DNA of 34,450 bases from Clostridiales bacterium (GTDB taxonomy: Bacteria; Bacillota; Clostridia; Christensenellales; Aristaeellaceae), in the NCBI GenBank assembly GCA_015056415.1, contig SVGJ01000027.1:1-34450 (forward strand), read 5' to 3'. Below the pieces are notes generated by a model that saw only the letters and a program-made list of their open reading frames with translations, had not been told where the DNA came from and searched no databases. Positions 1 to 7,311 of this stretch are shown piece by piece. A program made the translations under genes and the position numbers. The number at the start of each line of letters is the position of its first letter. Position 1 is the stretch's first letter.

Positions 1-1
1 T

Positions 2-76
2 TCCTCAGTAGCTCAATGGCAGAGCACCCGGCTGTTAACCGGGTTGTTGTAGGTTCGAGCCCTACCTGGGGAGCCA
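2..76 (+). tRNA. tRNA-Asn (anticodon GTT)
   Basis: A full cloverleaf can be folded. The acceptor stem pairs 2-8 with 66-72, 73 is the discriminator base, and CCA is encoded at 74-76. The anticodon stem pairs 27-31 with 39-43, and the loop carries GTT at 34-36, which reads Asn codons. The T arm (49-65) has the standard TTCGAGC loop. The window begins one base before it, so it may be the last gene of a tRNA cluster. Confidence 0.97.
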
Positions 77-80
77 TCTG

Positions 81-122
81 ATCACGTAGATATTGAAGCA
101 ATGTCTACGTGATTCTTTTTTA
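81..122 (+). terminator. Rho-independent terminator after tRNA-Asn
   Basis: A perfect 10-bp stem (81-90 with 104-113, ATCACGTAGA/TCTACGTGAT) is followed directly by a T-rich run. It sits 4 bases after the tRNA CCA end and would end the tRNA transcript. Confidence 0.9.
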
Positions 123-304
123 TTCAATCGGAATAGCGGCCGGTTGCGGCAATTTAAACGAACAGGGGCAGTTTGTCCGCTGAATATGACGATGTGACCG
201 GTTTGGGATTGCCCCTGCCGGGCTCTATTCTTTTGGGGAGAAACCTCATGCCCTGGACGAATACCGCAACTTGTATTATCCGGGAGGGAGGGAAGGTCGG
301 TTTC

Positions 305-334
305 TTGACACAATTGAGATTCCGGATGTATTAT
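305..334 (+). promoter_or_regulatory. Sigma-A-type promoter for the 416-aa unknown protein
   Basis: A perfect TTGACA -35 box lies at 305-310 and a TATTAT -10 box at 329-334, with an 18-bp spacer. Transcription would start near 341 and leave a leader of about 180 nt before the start codon at 522. The stretch 123-304 holds no gene that I can support; it contains only an 8-bp inverted repeat (163-170 with 210-217). Confidence 0.75.
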
Positions 335-521
335 ACAACAAGCGATTGTACATTTGTAAATAAAAGACAAGCTTGCAGGGACAGAAACTTCCATGACAAT
401 TCCGGACAGCATGACCGGCATTGATGTGATGTCCTTGGGCTTCGTCCCGCACATCAGCTACAACGGTCCGGAAGAATCTGAGGATAGACGGGGTGAAAAC
501 CGCAGAAGCAGAGGAGAGCAT

Positions 522-1772
522 ATGAACGGGAACCGAAATCATGAGACCGATGTCCAGAACACTGACGTGGCACCTGCACAGGCCCAGGAAACGACGCAGG
601 CAACCGGCAGCTCCTTTACGCTTGAATTCCATTTCAAAAACCGGCGGGAGACGGATCTTGATGAGATCAACAGGACGCTTGCCCGGCATGCGCTCAGCGG
701 GCTGAAGCTTGAAGATCACAGCGGCTATCTGACGACGGAAACCACGACGAAGCCGGATGAGGAAGACAAAATCATCCGATACTGGTATGGTCTGGATGAC
801 CTCATTCTTGGCTGCTGGCCTGCGACCGCCCAGGACAGCTTCATCTATCAGATCAGCACCATGACCATGGAAAAAACCGAAAAGGACTGCGCCGCCCGAT
901 GGCGCGAGGCCAATCCCGGCAGAGCTATGCGGACGATGCTGCAGATGGAGTATGAAGACCGCTATGCCGTGATTGTGCTGCACCATGAGAAGATAGAATG
1001 TGCAGATGCGGCCGATTGTGAGCAAGTGGAAGCGGAGAACCGTAACGAACAGGAGCTTCGGTATGCGGAAACCGAGGCGTACATGAAAACGTTCATCGGG
1101 CGCATGCATGCGGCATCCGGCTACGAAGAGATGCATCAATTGCTGGCCGAAGGCGTGTTTGAGGAAGAACTCACGAAGATCGATACGATTACGTATTCCT
1201 GCGGTGACTATATCATTGAGGATGTGCTCAGCCTCCCGGTGAAAGAAAAGATAACGGTACTGAAGAGGCTCAATGAGAAACACCTGCGGATTTTCCCGGA
1301 ATATATAGATTCGCAGGTTTTCGGGGATTTTTGTATTCTGATCATCCGAATTGACGGAACAAACGGAGAAGCGATGATTCCCTTCCGGCAAGGATACCAG
1401 CTGCTTTCCGAGGAAGCCCGGATGGAAGCCTACAAGGATATTGAGCGCCTTGTACGGGCGAAGCTGTTTGTACGGTCGATACTGTCGGCGCGGTACAATC
1501 CGCTGCTGATCACACCGGTTACGCATCGGCTGGTTTTGGGGAATTGGATGTTTGTTGAAATTATCAAAGCCGAGGAAGTGGAAGACATACTGGATGATGT
1601 ATATCGTCTGATATTTGGAAAAGAGCGGCAAGCGGAGACGCCCTGCGCAAGCGAGAGTGCTCCGGATCAGCCGGTGGACACAGGCGTCCGGGAGCATGAG
1701 CACGCAAAGGATCCAAAGCCGGGTCAGCTGCCGAAAGGGCTCCCGTGGTGGGAAAAGTGGGGGAACAGTTAA
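522..1772 (+). CDS. Hypothetical acidic soluble protein (416 aa)
   Basis: I do not recognise this protein. The start at 522 is chosen because GAGGAG (511-516) lies 5 bases upstream; the frame stays open to 393 but has no ribosome binding site there. The first ~35 residues are polar and low in complexity (Asn, Gln, Thr, Ala), likely disordered. The body (about residues 40-370) mixes hydrophobic strands and acidic helices; the C-terminal ~45 residues are again polar and Pro-rich and end in a Trp-rich tail (PWWEKW). No signal peptide or membrane segment is seen, so it is probably cytoplasmic. It has its own promoter and downstream terminator, so it is a single-gene unit between a tRNA and the lipid operon. 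Its base composition looks less GC-rich than the downstream operon, which together with the tRNA neighbour could hint at acquisition, but I found no flanking attachment repeats. Confidence 0.85.
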   Translation: MNGNRNHETDVQNTDVAPAQAQETTQATGSSFTLEFHFKNRRETDLDEINRTLARHALSGLKLEDHSGYLTTETTTKPDEEDKIIRYWYGLDDLILGCWPATAQDSFIYQISTMTMEKTEKDCAARWREANPGRAMRTMLQMEYEDRYAVIVLHHEKIECADAADCEQVEAENRNEQELRYAETEAYMKTFIGRMHAASGYEEMHQLLAEGVFEEELTKIDTITYSCGDYIIEDVLSLPVKEKITVLKRLNEKHLRIFPEYIDSQVFGDFCILIIRIDGTNGEAMIPFRQGYQLLSEEARMEAYKDIERLVRAKLFVRSILSARYNPLLITPVTHRLVLGNWMFVEIIKAEEVEDILDDVYRLIFGKERQAETPCASESAPDQPVDTGVREHEHAKDPKPGQLPKGLPWWEKWGNS

Positions 1773-1954
1773 TAAGTATTCTGAAAAAGATATTTCATAC
1801 GTTCGTACGTGGTAATCGGTCGGCCGGGGTGCACCCCCGGCCACATCCGAACCGTCAAAGAAGGTGCTGTAAGCTTCCCGGCATAGACGAGAAGAGTACG
1901 ACTGGTTTGTACCCGGATGCCCGGTATCATAATCAACCGGATCAATCAGATTAT
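1773..1954 (+). other. Gene-free structured stretch between CDS and terminator
   Basis: This 180-base stretch has no credible ORF with a ribosome binding site. It contains a very strong hairpin (GGCCGGGG at 1822-1829 with CCCCGGCC at 1835-1842) that can be extended by CGGT 1817-1820 with ACCG 1851-1854, and a weaker one (CCGGT 1921-1925 with ACCGG 1936-1940). It ends in the terminator at 1955-1986. It may be a structured 3' UTR or a small RNA; I do not recognise a known riboswitch class. Confidence 0.45.
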
Positions 1955-1986
1955 CACCCATGCAAAAACGGCATGGGTGGTTTTTT
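1955..1986 (+). terminator. Rho-independent terminator
   Basis: A 9-bp stem, CACCCATGC (1955-1963) with GCATGGGTG (1971-1979), has a short A-rich loop and is followed by a run of six T (1981-1986). It ends the transcript of the upstream hypothetical gene and insulates the lipid operon. Confidence 0.9.
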
Positions 1987-2114
1987 ATGCAAAAAGATGA
2001 TCGAAGGTGAAACGGTTCCTCAGGGGGGGGTGGGGAAACGATCCTTACCCTGCACAAACGACAGGAATTTTCTTCCATAATTCGCGAAAAAGCGGCACAG
2101 TACGACACAAATTG

Positions 2115-2143
2115 TAGACTTTTCTTTCTATGCGTAGTATAAT
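2115..2143 (+). promoter_or_regulatory. Main promoter of the acyl-lipid operon
   Basis: A perfect TATAAT lies at 2138-2143, with TAGACT (4/6 match to TTGACA) at 2115-2120 and a 17-bp spacer. The -35 sits inside TTGTAGAC, which recurs in the same place in the promoter near 34366. The start would be near 2150, giving a leader of ~165 nt. A second TATAAT at 2220-2225, with only a weak -35, could be an inner promoter. Confidence 0.7.
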
Positions 2144-2149
2144 GTATTG

Positions 2150-2313
2150 TGCATAGGTGTCTGCAACCGGTCGATTCGGGGCCGGGCGATTTGCTGTTCT
2201 GGAGGCTGGATCGCCTCCATATAATGCAACATTCGCAGGCATCATATTGGATAAATTTGCTTGAACCTATGCGAGATATGCCGCAATACATCATCCGGAA
2301 ATGAGGTTGTTCC
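2150..2313 (+). promoter_or_regulatory. Long 5' leader of the acyl-lipid operon
   Basis: The ~165-nt untranslated leader holds a perfect 6-bp hairpin (GGAGGC 2201-2206 with GCCTCC 2213-2218). The ribosome binding site TGAGG (2302-2306) is 7 bases before the ATG at 2314. No known riboswitch class or FapR/FabT-type operator was recognised. Confidence 0.4.
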
Positions 2314-4257
2314 ATGACCCTGTCAGGCGCTCCCAATGGAAAGGGAATCGACGCATATGTTTCCGCTAAGCTTGAATACGCGCAAAGCCTTGATCATACA
2401 TTCGGTACGTTATTCAATCTGATGTTTTCTGAACGGGAAAATATCTTCTGGGAGACGAATGACGGCTTCAGCATCATCAAGACCACATACGGAGAAAGCG
2501 CGGACCGCATCCGCAGGCGCGCAGGCACCCTTGCACAGCGCCTGGGGGAGATCGGCCTGGCTGAGGATGCGGCGGTGGCCCTTTACATGGACAATTCGCT
2601 GGAATGGATCGAAATGTTCTGGAGCATTCTCCTGTGCGGACGCCGGCCCCTGCTCCTGAATCTGCGCATGAGCGACGCTATGCTGAACGGTGTGCTGGAA
2701 GCCATGCAGGTCTCCGCCGTTATTTCCGATGGCAAGCAGTTCCCCTGCCGGACGATCCTTGAAAGCGAGCTGGGCGAGGCGGAAACGCCTTTGCCGGAGG
2801 GCGCCTGCGGCCAGGAGATCCTGCTGATGTCCTCGGGCACCTCGGAGAATATCAAGGTCTGCGCGTATACCGCGGCGGAGATTTTTGCGCAGATCTCCAA
2901 TGCGGGCAGCATCATTCGCGAAAACAAGCGGATGAAGCGCCACTATGAGGGCTGCATCAAGCAGCTGACGCTCCTGCCCTTCTACCATGTTTTCGGCTTG
3001 TTTGCCGTCTATTTCTGGTTTGGCTTTTTCTCGCGTACGTTCGTCCATCTGCCGAATATGAATCCGCAGACGGTCCTGAACACCGTGCGCAAGCATAAGG
3101 TGACCCACATCTTCGCGGTTCCGCTCTTCTGGGATACGGTGTATCGCAGCGCGATCAGCACGATCAAGGGCCGGGGCAAGCAGACGGCGGACAAGTTCGC
3201 CAAGGGTATGCGGCTGGCCGCCAGGCTGGAGGACGTCCCCGTGCTGGGCGGTTTGTTCAGCCACATCGCCTTCGGTGAGATCCGCGAAAATCTCTTTGGC
3301 GAGAGCGTTCAGTTCTGCATCACCGGCGGCAGCGCGATCCGCCCGGAGGTGCTGCGGTTCTTCAATGCCATCGGCTATCACATCGCCAATGGCTACGGTA
3401 TGACGGAGATCGGGATCACCTCGGTGGAGCTCTCCAATAAAAAGAGCGTGCTGAACAGCGGCTCCATCGGCCGGCCTATGCGTTCGGTGCACTATGATTT
3501 GGCGGAGAACGGCTCGCTGCAGGTCAGCGGCGATTCCATCGCCCACGCGATCATCGAGGGCGGGAAGCGGCAGACGCTGGACGTCCGCGCGCTGGAGACC
3601 CACGATGTGATGCGTACCGAGGGCGGCCGCTATTACATCATGGGCCGCATGGATGACGTTATCATCTCCGCTACGGGCGAAAACATCAATCCGGATATCA
3701 TGGAGCAGGCATTTGACTTGCCCGAAGCCGAGGGTCACTGCCTGATCGCCGCCCGGGAGAACGACAGGGTCGTCCCCACGCTGATCGTTTCGGTGAAGCC
3801 CTACACCATGCCCGGCAGGATCGCCAGGCTTTCCGAATCGATCCAGGAGCAGATCGAAAGCAATCACTTCACCGGGCAGATCGCCAGGGTCGTCTTTGTT
3901 AGCGACAAGCTGATGAAGCCCACAGAGATCAAGGTGAACAGAAAGCGCCTTGCCCGGGATTACCAGGCGGGCAACCTGCATCCCATTGGCGAAACGGAGC
4001 GTCGCGACGAAGAGGTGCGCACGGAGATCCAGCAGCGGGTGATCCAGCTTATTGCCGAAACGTTGGACAAGAATGCCGATGATATCAGCCTTGGCAGCGA
4101 TTTCTTCCTGGATGAAGGCGGCACGAGCATGGATTATTACGCCCTGGCGGGCAAGCTGCACAGCGAGTTTGGGATCGACTTGTCCGGTGAATCGACAAAG
4201 AGCCTGTCTACCGTTCAGGAAATTTGTGCTTTTCTTGAGGAGAGGTTGCAAGCATGA
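2314..4257 (+). CDS. Acyl-AMP ligase fused to a C-terminal acyl carrier domain
   Basis: This is an ANL-superfamily adenylating enzyme (about residues 1-560) with a C-terminal carrier domain (about 570-645). It probably activates a fatty acid with ATP and loads it onto the phosphopantetheine of its own or a separate carrier. Visible motifs: P-loop-like SSGTSENIK at 173-181 (K181), YGMTE at 361-365, GRMDD at 444-448 and the likely catalytic Lys in the KPTEIK segment (K540). The usual TGD motif is replaced by THDVM, and the P-loop lacks the common TTG/PK signature, so this is a divergent family member. The carrier domain has GGTS with the attachment Ser at 605. It is the first gene of the operon; the next start overlaps its stop (ATGA). 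The substrate is unknown; a fatty acid is inferred from the neighbours. Confidence 0.88.
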   Translation: MTLSGAPNGKGIDAYVSAKLEYAQSLDHTFGTLFNLMFSERENIFWETNDGFSIIKTTYGESADRIRRRAGTLAQRLGEIGLAEDAAVALYMDNSLEWIEMFWSILLCGRRPLLLNLRMSDAMLNGVLEAMQVSAVISDGKQFPCRTILESELGEAETPLPEGACGQEILLMSSGTSENIKVCAYTAAEIFAQISNAGSIIRENKRMKRHYEGCIKQLTLLPFYHVFGLFAVYFWFGFFSRTFVHLPNMNPQTVLNTVRKHKVTHIFAVPLFWDTVYRSAISTIKGRGKQTADKFAKGMRLAARLEDVPVLGGLFSHIAFGEIRENLFGESVQFCITGGSAIRPEVLRFFNAIGYHIANGYGMTEIGITSVELSNKKSVLNSGSIGRPMRSVHYDLAENGSLQVSGDSIAHAIIEGGKRQTLDVRALETHDVMRTEGGRYYIMGRMDDVIISATGENINPDIMEQAFDLPEAEGHCLIAARENDRVVPTLIVSVKPYTMPGRIARLSESIQEQIESNHFTGQIARVVFVSDKLMKPTEIKVNRKRLARDYQAGNLHPIGETERRDEEVRTEIQQRVIQLIAETLDKNADDISLGSDFFLDEGGTSMDYYALAGKLHSEFGIDLSGESTKSLSTVQEICAFLEERLQA

Positions 4258-5561
4258 TCCGCCTATTCAACTGGTTTGTCAAGCTGACGGGCTACCTGCC
4301 GCAGCGGCTGGTGTTCCGCACCAAGGTGCATTACGAGGACGCCGCCACGCAGAAGCGCCACATCAAAGGCCCCGCGATCATTATTTCCAACCATACCAGC
4401 GTGATGGACTACGCGATGCTGATCTTCGTGTTCTTCACCCGCACGCTGCGCTGCCAGGCGGCTGAGCTGCAGTTCAACCGCCCGGTGATGGGCTGGTTTC
4501 TCAAGCTGCTGGGAGCGATCCGTGTTGACCGCAGCTTTGACGATATGAGCTGCGTGGGCAAGTCTGAGGCCATCCTGCGCAAGGGCGGTGTGGTCGCCAT
4601 CTTCCCCGAGGGCAGATTGCCCCTCGCCCAGGAAAAGACGCCCCTGCCCTTCAGGCACGGAGCCGCGTACCTGGCGCTCCATGCCGGCGTGCCGGTCATT
4701 CCGGTGTATTCCGATGGCAGGTACTTTGCAAAGGGACGGGCCCAGGTGGTGATTGGTAAACCCATCAACGTTCGCGCATTGTATGACGAAAGCAAATCGG
4801 AGCGCGAGAACCTGCAGGCCATCTCCCAGGCGTTTGCGCAGAAGGTGTACGGGCTGAAGGAGAAGATCGCCGAAAAGCCCGCCAGAAAGCGTGCCTACGG
4901 AATCGCGGCGAATCTGGCCTACGATTTCGTGAAGATCACCGCGGCGATCCCCGCGCTGATCTGGATGCGGCCCAAGTGGGTGAGCGTAGCCCGGGAATCG
5001 CGGCGCGTCCGAGGGCCGGCGCTGGTGGTCAGCAACCACAACAGCTTCTTCGATCCGATCGCCCTGATGGTGGCCGTGTTCTACTGCCGCTTCCGCTTCG
5101 TGGCGACGGAGGAGCTCTTTGCCGGCAAGTTCAAAAACTGGCTCTTCGGAAAGGTGTTCCGCTGCATTCCCATCGACAGAAAGAACATGAGGATGCAGAC
5201 CTTCCGCCAGGTCAACGAAGCGCTGAAAAGCAACGAGATCGTTGCCCTTTTCCCTGAGGGCCACGTCCTGACGGACGAGCAATCCCAGCAGGGAACGATG
5301 CGCTCGGGCATGGTGCTGATGGCCGCGCAGGGCAAATGCCCCATCGTACCCGTTTATATGCAGACCCCGGCGAAGTGGTATCACCGCCTGCGCATCGCCA
5401 TCGGCGAGCCCATTCAGGTGCAGACCAGGGGCATGATGCCCACCCTGGAGGAGATCAACCGGATCACCGGCGATGTGGCCTCCAGCATGAGGAGCCTGCG
5501 CGAGATCTGCTACAACGACCAGTATGCTCAGAAAAACAAGGGAGAGGAGATACCCCTATGA
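4254..5561 (+). CDS. Tandem two-domain PlsC-type acyltransferase
   Basis: The protein holds two copies of the 1-acylglycerol-3-phosphate acyltransferase fold. The first has the catalytic NHTSVMD motif (H47, D52) and FPEG at 117-120; the second has NHNSFFD (H262, D267) and FPEG at 333-336. Both copies keep the HX4D catalytic pair and the FPEG phosphate-binding motif, so both may be active. Single-domain PlsC proteins are typically ~200-250 residues; this one is 435. PlsC enzymes move acyl chains from acyl-ACP or acyl-CoA to lysophosphatidate or lysophospholipids at the inner membrane face. It starts in an ATGA overlap with the upstream ligase and ends in another with the next ligase, so the three are probably translationally coupled. 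Two successive acylations, or two different lysolipid acceptors, are both possible. Confidence 0.9.
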   Translation: MIRLFNWFVKLTGYLPQRLVFRTKVHYEDAATQKRHIKGPAIIISNHTSVMDYAMLIFVFFTRTLRCQAAELQFNRPVMGWFLKLLGAIRVDRSFDDMSCVGKSEAILRKGGVVAIFPEGRLPLAQEKTPLPFRHGAAYLALHAGVPVIPVYSDGRYFAKGRAQVVIGKPINVRALYDESKSERENLQAISQAFAQKVYGLKEKIAEKPARKRAYGIAANLAYDFVKITAAIPALIWMRPKWVSVARESRRVRGPALVVSNHNSFFDPIALMVAVFYCRFRFVATEELFAGKFKNWLFGKVFRCIPIDRKNMRMQTFRQVNEALKSNEIVALFPEGHVLTDEQSQQGTMRSGMVLMAAQGKCPIVPVYMQTPAKWYHRLRIAIGEPIQVQTRGMMPTLEEINRITGDVASSMRSLREICYNDQYAQKNKGEEIPL

Positions 5562-7063
5562 TCAAGACAAATGCTGAGGCCTTCCGGAAGTATTGCAGCG
5601 AGGAAACCTTCCAACGCATCCAGCCCTTTGAATCCATTTCCGCCATGTGGGATCATTGTGTCGCTTCCTATGGCGACCTGCCTGCCATCCGCACGGCTGC
5701 CGGGGCCTATACCTTCGCCGAGATGGAAAAGCACGTTGCCCACATCCGCGCGGCGCTGGCTGCCGCCGGCCTGAAGAAGGGCGACCGTGTGGCGCTGCTG
5801 GCTCCCAACGGTTATGCCTTCGCCGCCGCCAGCATGGCTATCATCACCTCCGGCATGTGTGCCGCCGTGCTGCCCGCCCACCTGGATGAGCGCGCCGTCT
5901 TTGGCCTGAGCATGAAGTTCGGCGTCAAGGGCATTCTGTTCGATCCCGCGCTGGAGGCCCGTACCAGCCTGGCCGCTGCCCTGGTGCGCCTGCCCATCGA
6001 GCTTTCCGCGGAAAACAGCGCTCCCGCCGTGGCCGCCAACGGCCAGGACGAGTGCGTGATCCTGCTCACCGGCGGTACCACCGGCCGCAGCAAGGGCGCG
6101 CTGCTCAGCCACGCGAACATCATGCAGGGCGTGATGAACAGCTGCTATGGCTATGAAGATGTCTTCCATCAGCGTTATTTGCTGGTGCTGCCCCTGTCCC
6201 ACGTGTTTGGCTTTGTGCGCAATATGATGGCCTCGCTGTACACCGGCAGCGAAATGTTCATCTGCGAGAACATGAGCGACCTGTTCCGCAACGCCATGAT
6301 GTTCCAGCCCACCATCCTGGTGGTGGTTCCCGCCCTGGCTGAGATGGCCCTGCGCCTCTGCCGCCAGATGAACCGCGATATGCTGGGCTCCCAGGTGAAG
6401 TACATCATCTGCGGCGCGGCCGTTGTTCCGCCCTATCTGGTCAAGGCTTATGCCGAGCGCGGCATCACGATGTGCCCCGGTTACGGCCTGACGGAATCCG
6501 CCAACCTGGTCTCCGGCAACCCCGAGGCGATCAAAAAGCCCACCTCTGTGGGTATTCCCTATCCCAACCAGGAGCTGCGCATCGAGAACGGCGAGCTGTG
6601 GCTGAAGGGCTCCAACATGATGCTGGGCTATGTCAACGAGCCCGAGGAGAACGAAGCCGCCTATACCGACGGCTGGTTCCGCACCGGCGATCTGGTCCGT
6701 CTGGATGAGGAGGGCTTCCTGTACATCACCGGCCGCACCAAGGAGATCATCGTGCTGCCCACCGGCGAGAACATCTCCCCCGCCGAGCTGGAGACCCTCT
6801 TCAACGAGCTGGACGTGGTGCAGGATTCCCAGGTGTTTGAGGATTACGGCCCCGATGGCGGCAGGATCCTGGCGCTGGAGGTCGTGCCGCGTGCCTTTGA
6901 GCTGACCGGTATTGAGGATCCCGGCGCTTACATCACCGAAAAGCTGCAGCAGGTGAACCAGTCCCTGCCGCCCTTTAAGCGCGTTTCCCGCATCGAGATC
7001 CGCACCACGGATTTCGAGCGTACGCCCGCCATGAAGATTGTGAGGTACAAGAAATGCAACTGA
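5558..7063 (+). CDS. Acyl-CoA/acyl-ACP synthetase (AMP-binding ligase)
   Basis: This canonical 501-aa ANL ligase is likely to activate a carboxylic acid to acyl-AMP and pass it to CoA or to the ACP encoded next. Motifs: TGGTTGRSKG at 171-180 (P-loop), YGLTE at 309-313, RTGD at 375-378, GRTKE shortly after, and the catalytic Lys at K493 in the PAMK segment near the C-terminus. The start at 5558 is chosen because it forms ATGA with the upstream stop and GGAGAGGAG precedes it; the open frame further upstream has no such site. Unlike the first ligase it has all core motifs and no carrier domain. It overlaps the ACP gene by 10 bases, so ACP is its probable partner. A fatty acid substrate is inferred from context. 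Confidence 0.9.
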   Translation: MIKTNAEAFRKYCSEETFQRIQPFESISAMWDHCVASYGDLPAIRTAAGAYTFAEMEKHVAHIRAALAAAGLKKGDRVALLAPNGYAFAAASMAIITSGMCAAVLPAHLDERAVFGLSMKFGVKGILFDPALEARTSLAAALVRLPIELSAENSAPAVAANGQDECVILLTGGTTGRSKGALLSHANIMQGVMNSCYGYEDVFHQRYLLVLPLSHVFGFVRNMMASLYTGSEMFICENMSDLFRNAMMFQPTILVVVPALAEMALRLCRQMNRDMLGSQVKYIICGAAVVPPYLVKAYAERGITMCPGYGLTESANLVSGNPEAIKKPTSVGIPYPNQELRIENGELWLKGSNMMLGYVNEPEENEAAYTDGWFRTGDLVRLDEEGFLYITGRTKEIIVLPTGENISPAELETLFNELDVVQDSQVFEDYGPDGGRILALEVVPRAFELTGIEDPGAYITEKLQQVNQSLPPFKRVSRIEIRTTDFERTPAMKIVRYKKCN

Positions 7064-7311
7064 CCCGCAGCGATATTCTCGCAAAGCTCAAGGAGATCAT
7101 GCAGAGCATGTACGATACCCCCTCCGCCCAGATCCAGGCGGCAACGGAGGAGACCCGGCTGATCGAGGAGCTCGGCTTCACCTCTGTCAGCTATCTGTAC
7201 ATGGTCATCATCGTTGAGGAGAACTTTGGCGTCCGCTTTGATCAGGTGGGCGGCAACCAGTTCCAGACCGTCGGCGACGTGATCACCTATATCCAGAGCC
7301 AGCAGTCATGA
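7054..7311 (+). CDS. Acyl carrier protein
   Basis: This 85-residue acidic helical protein is the size and pattern of a free ACP. The attachment Ser is S44 in LGFTS (the family more often shows DSL at this point), followed by the helix-II hydrophobic pattern. It would carry an acyl chain on 4'-phosphopantetheine between the ligases, the PlsC protein and the LRAT domain. It lies between an acyl ligase (10-bp overlap) and the fused phosphopantetheinyl transferase (ATGA overlap), so the operon carries its own ACP and its own activating enzyme. It is unlikely to be the housekeeping fatty acid synthesis ACP, because no fab genes are near and DSL is absent. Confidence 0.92.
   Translation: MQLTRSDILAKLKEIMQSMYDTPSAQIQAATEETRLIEELGFTSVSYLYMVIIVEENFGVRFDQVGGNQFQTVGDVITYIQSQQS

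Noticed and set aside
173-424. An 83-codon plus-strand frame before the first gene
   Set aside because: It has a TTG start without a ribosome site and overlaps the promoter at 305-334.
2-1772. A genomic island using tRNA-Asn as attachment site
   Set aside because: No integrase, and no second copy of the tRNA 3' end was found in the window.
2007-2040. A G-quadruplex or assembly error in the G-run near 2025
   Set aside because: There are not four evenly spaced G-tracts, and nothing else supports a function.
276-2336. A 686-codon open frame on the minus strand
   Set aside because: It runs antisense to the supported gene at 522-1772, crosses its promoter and two terminators, has no ribosome binding site and reads like random Cys/His/Arg-rich sequence.
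2410-4251. A 613-codon minus-strand frame opposite the first ligase
   Set aside because: It is a GC-rich shadow of a gene with clear motifs; the same holds for the other long frames opposite the operon genes.
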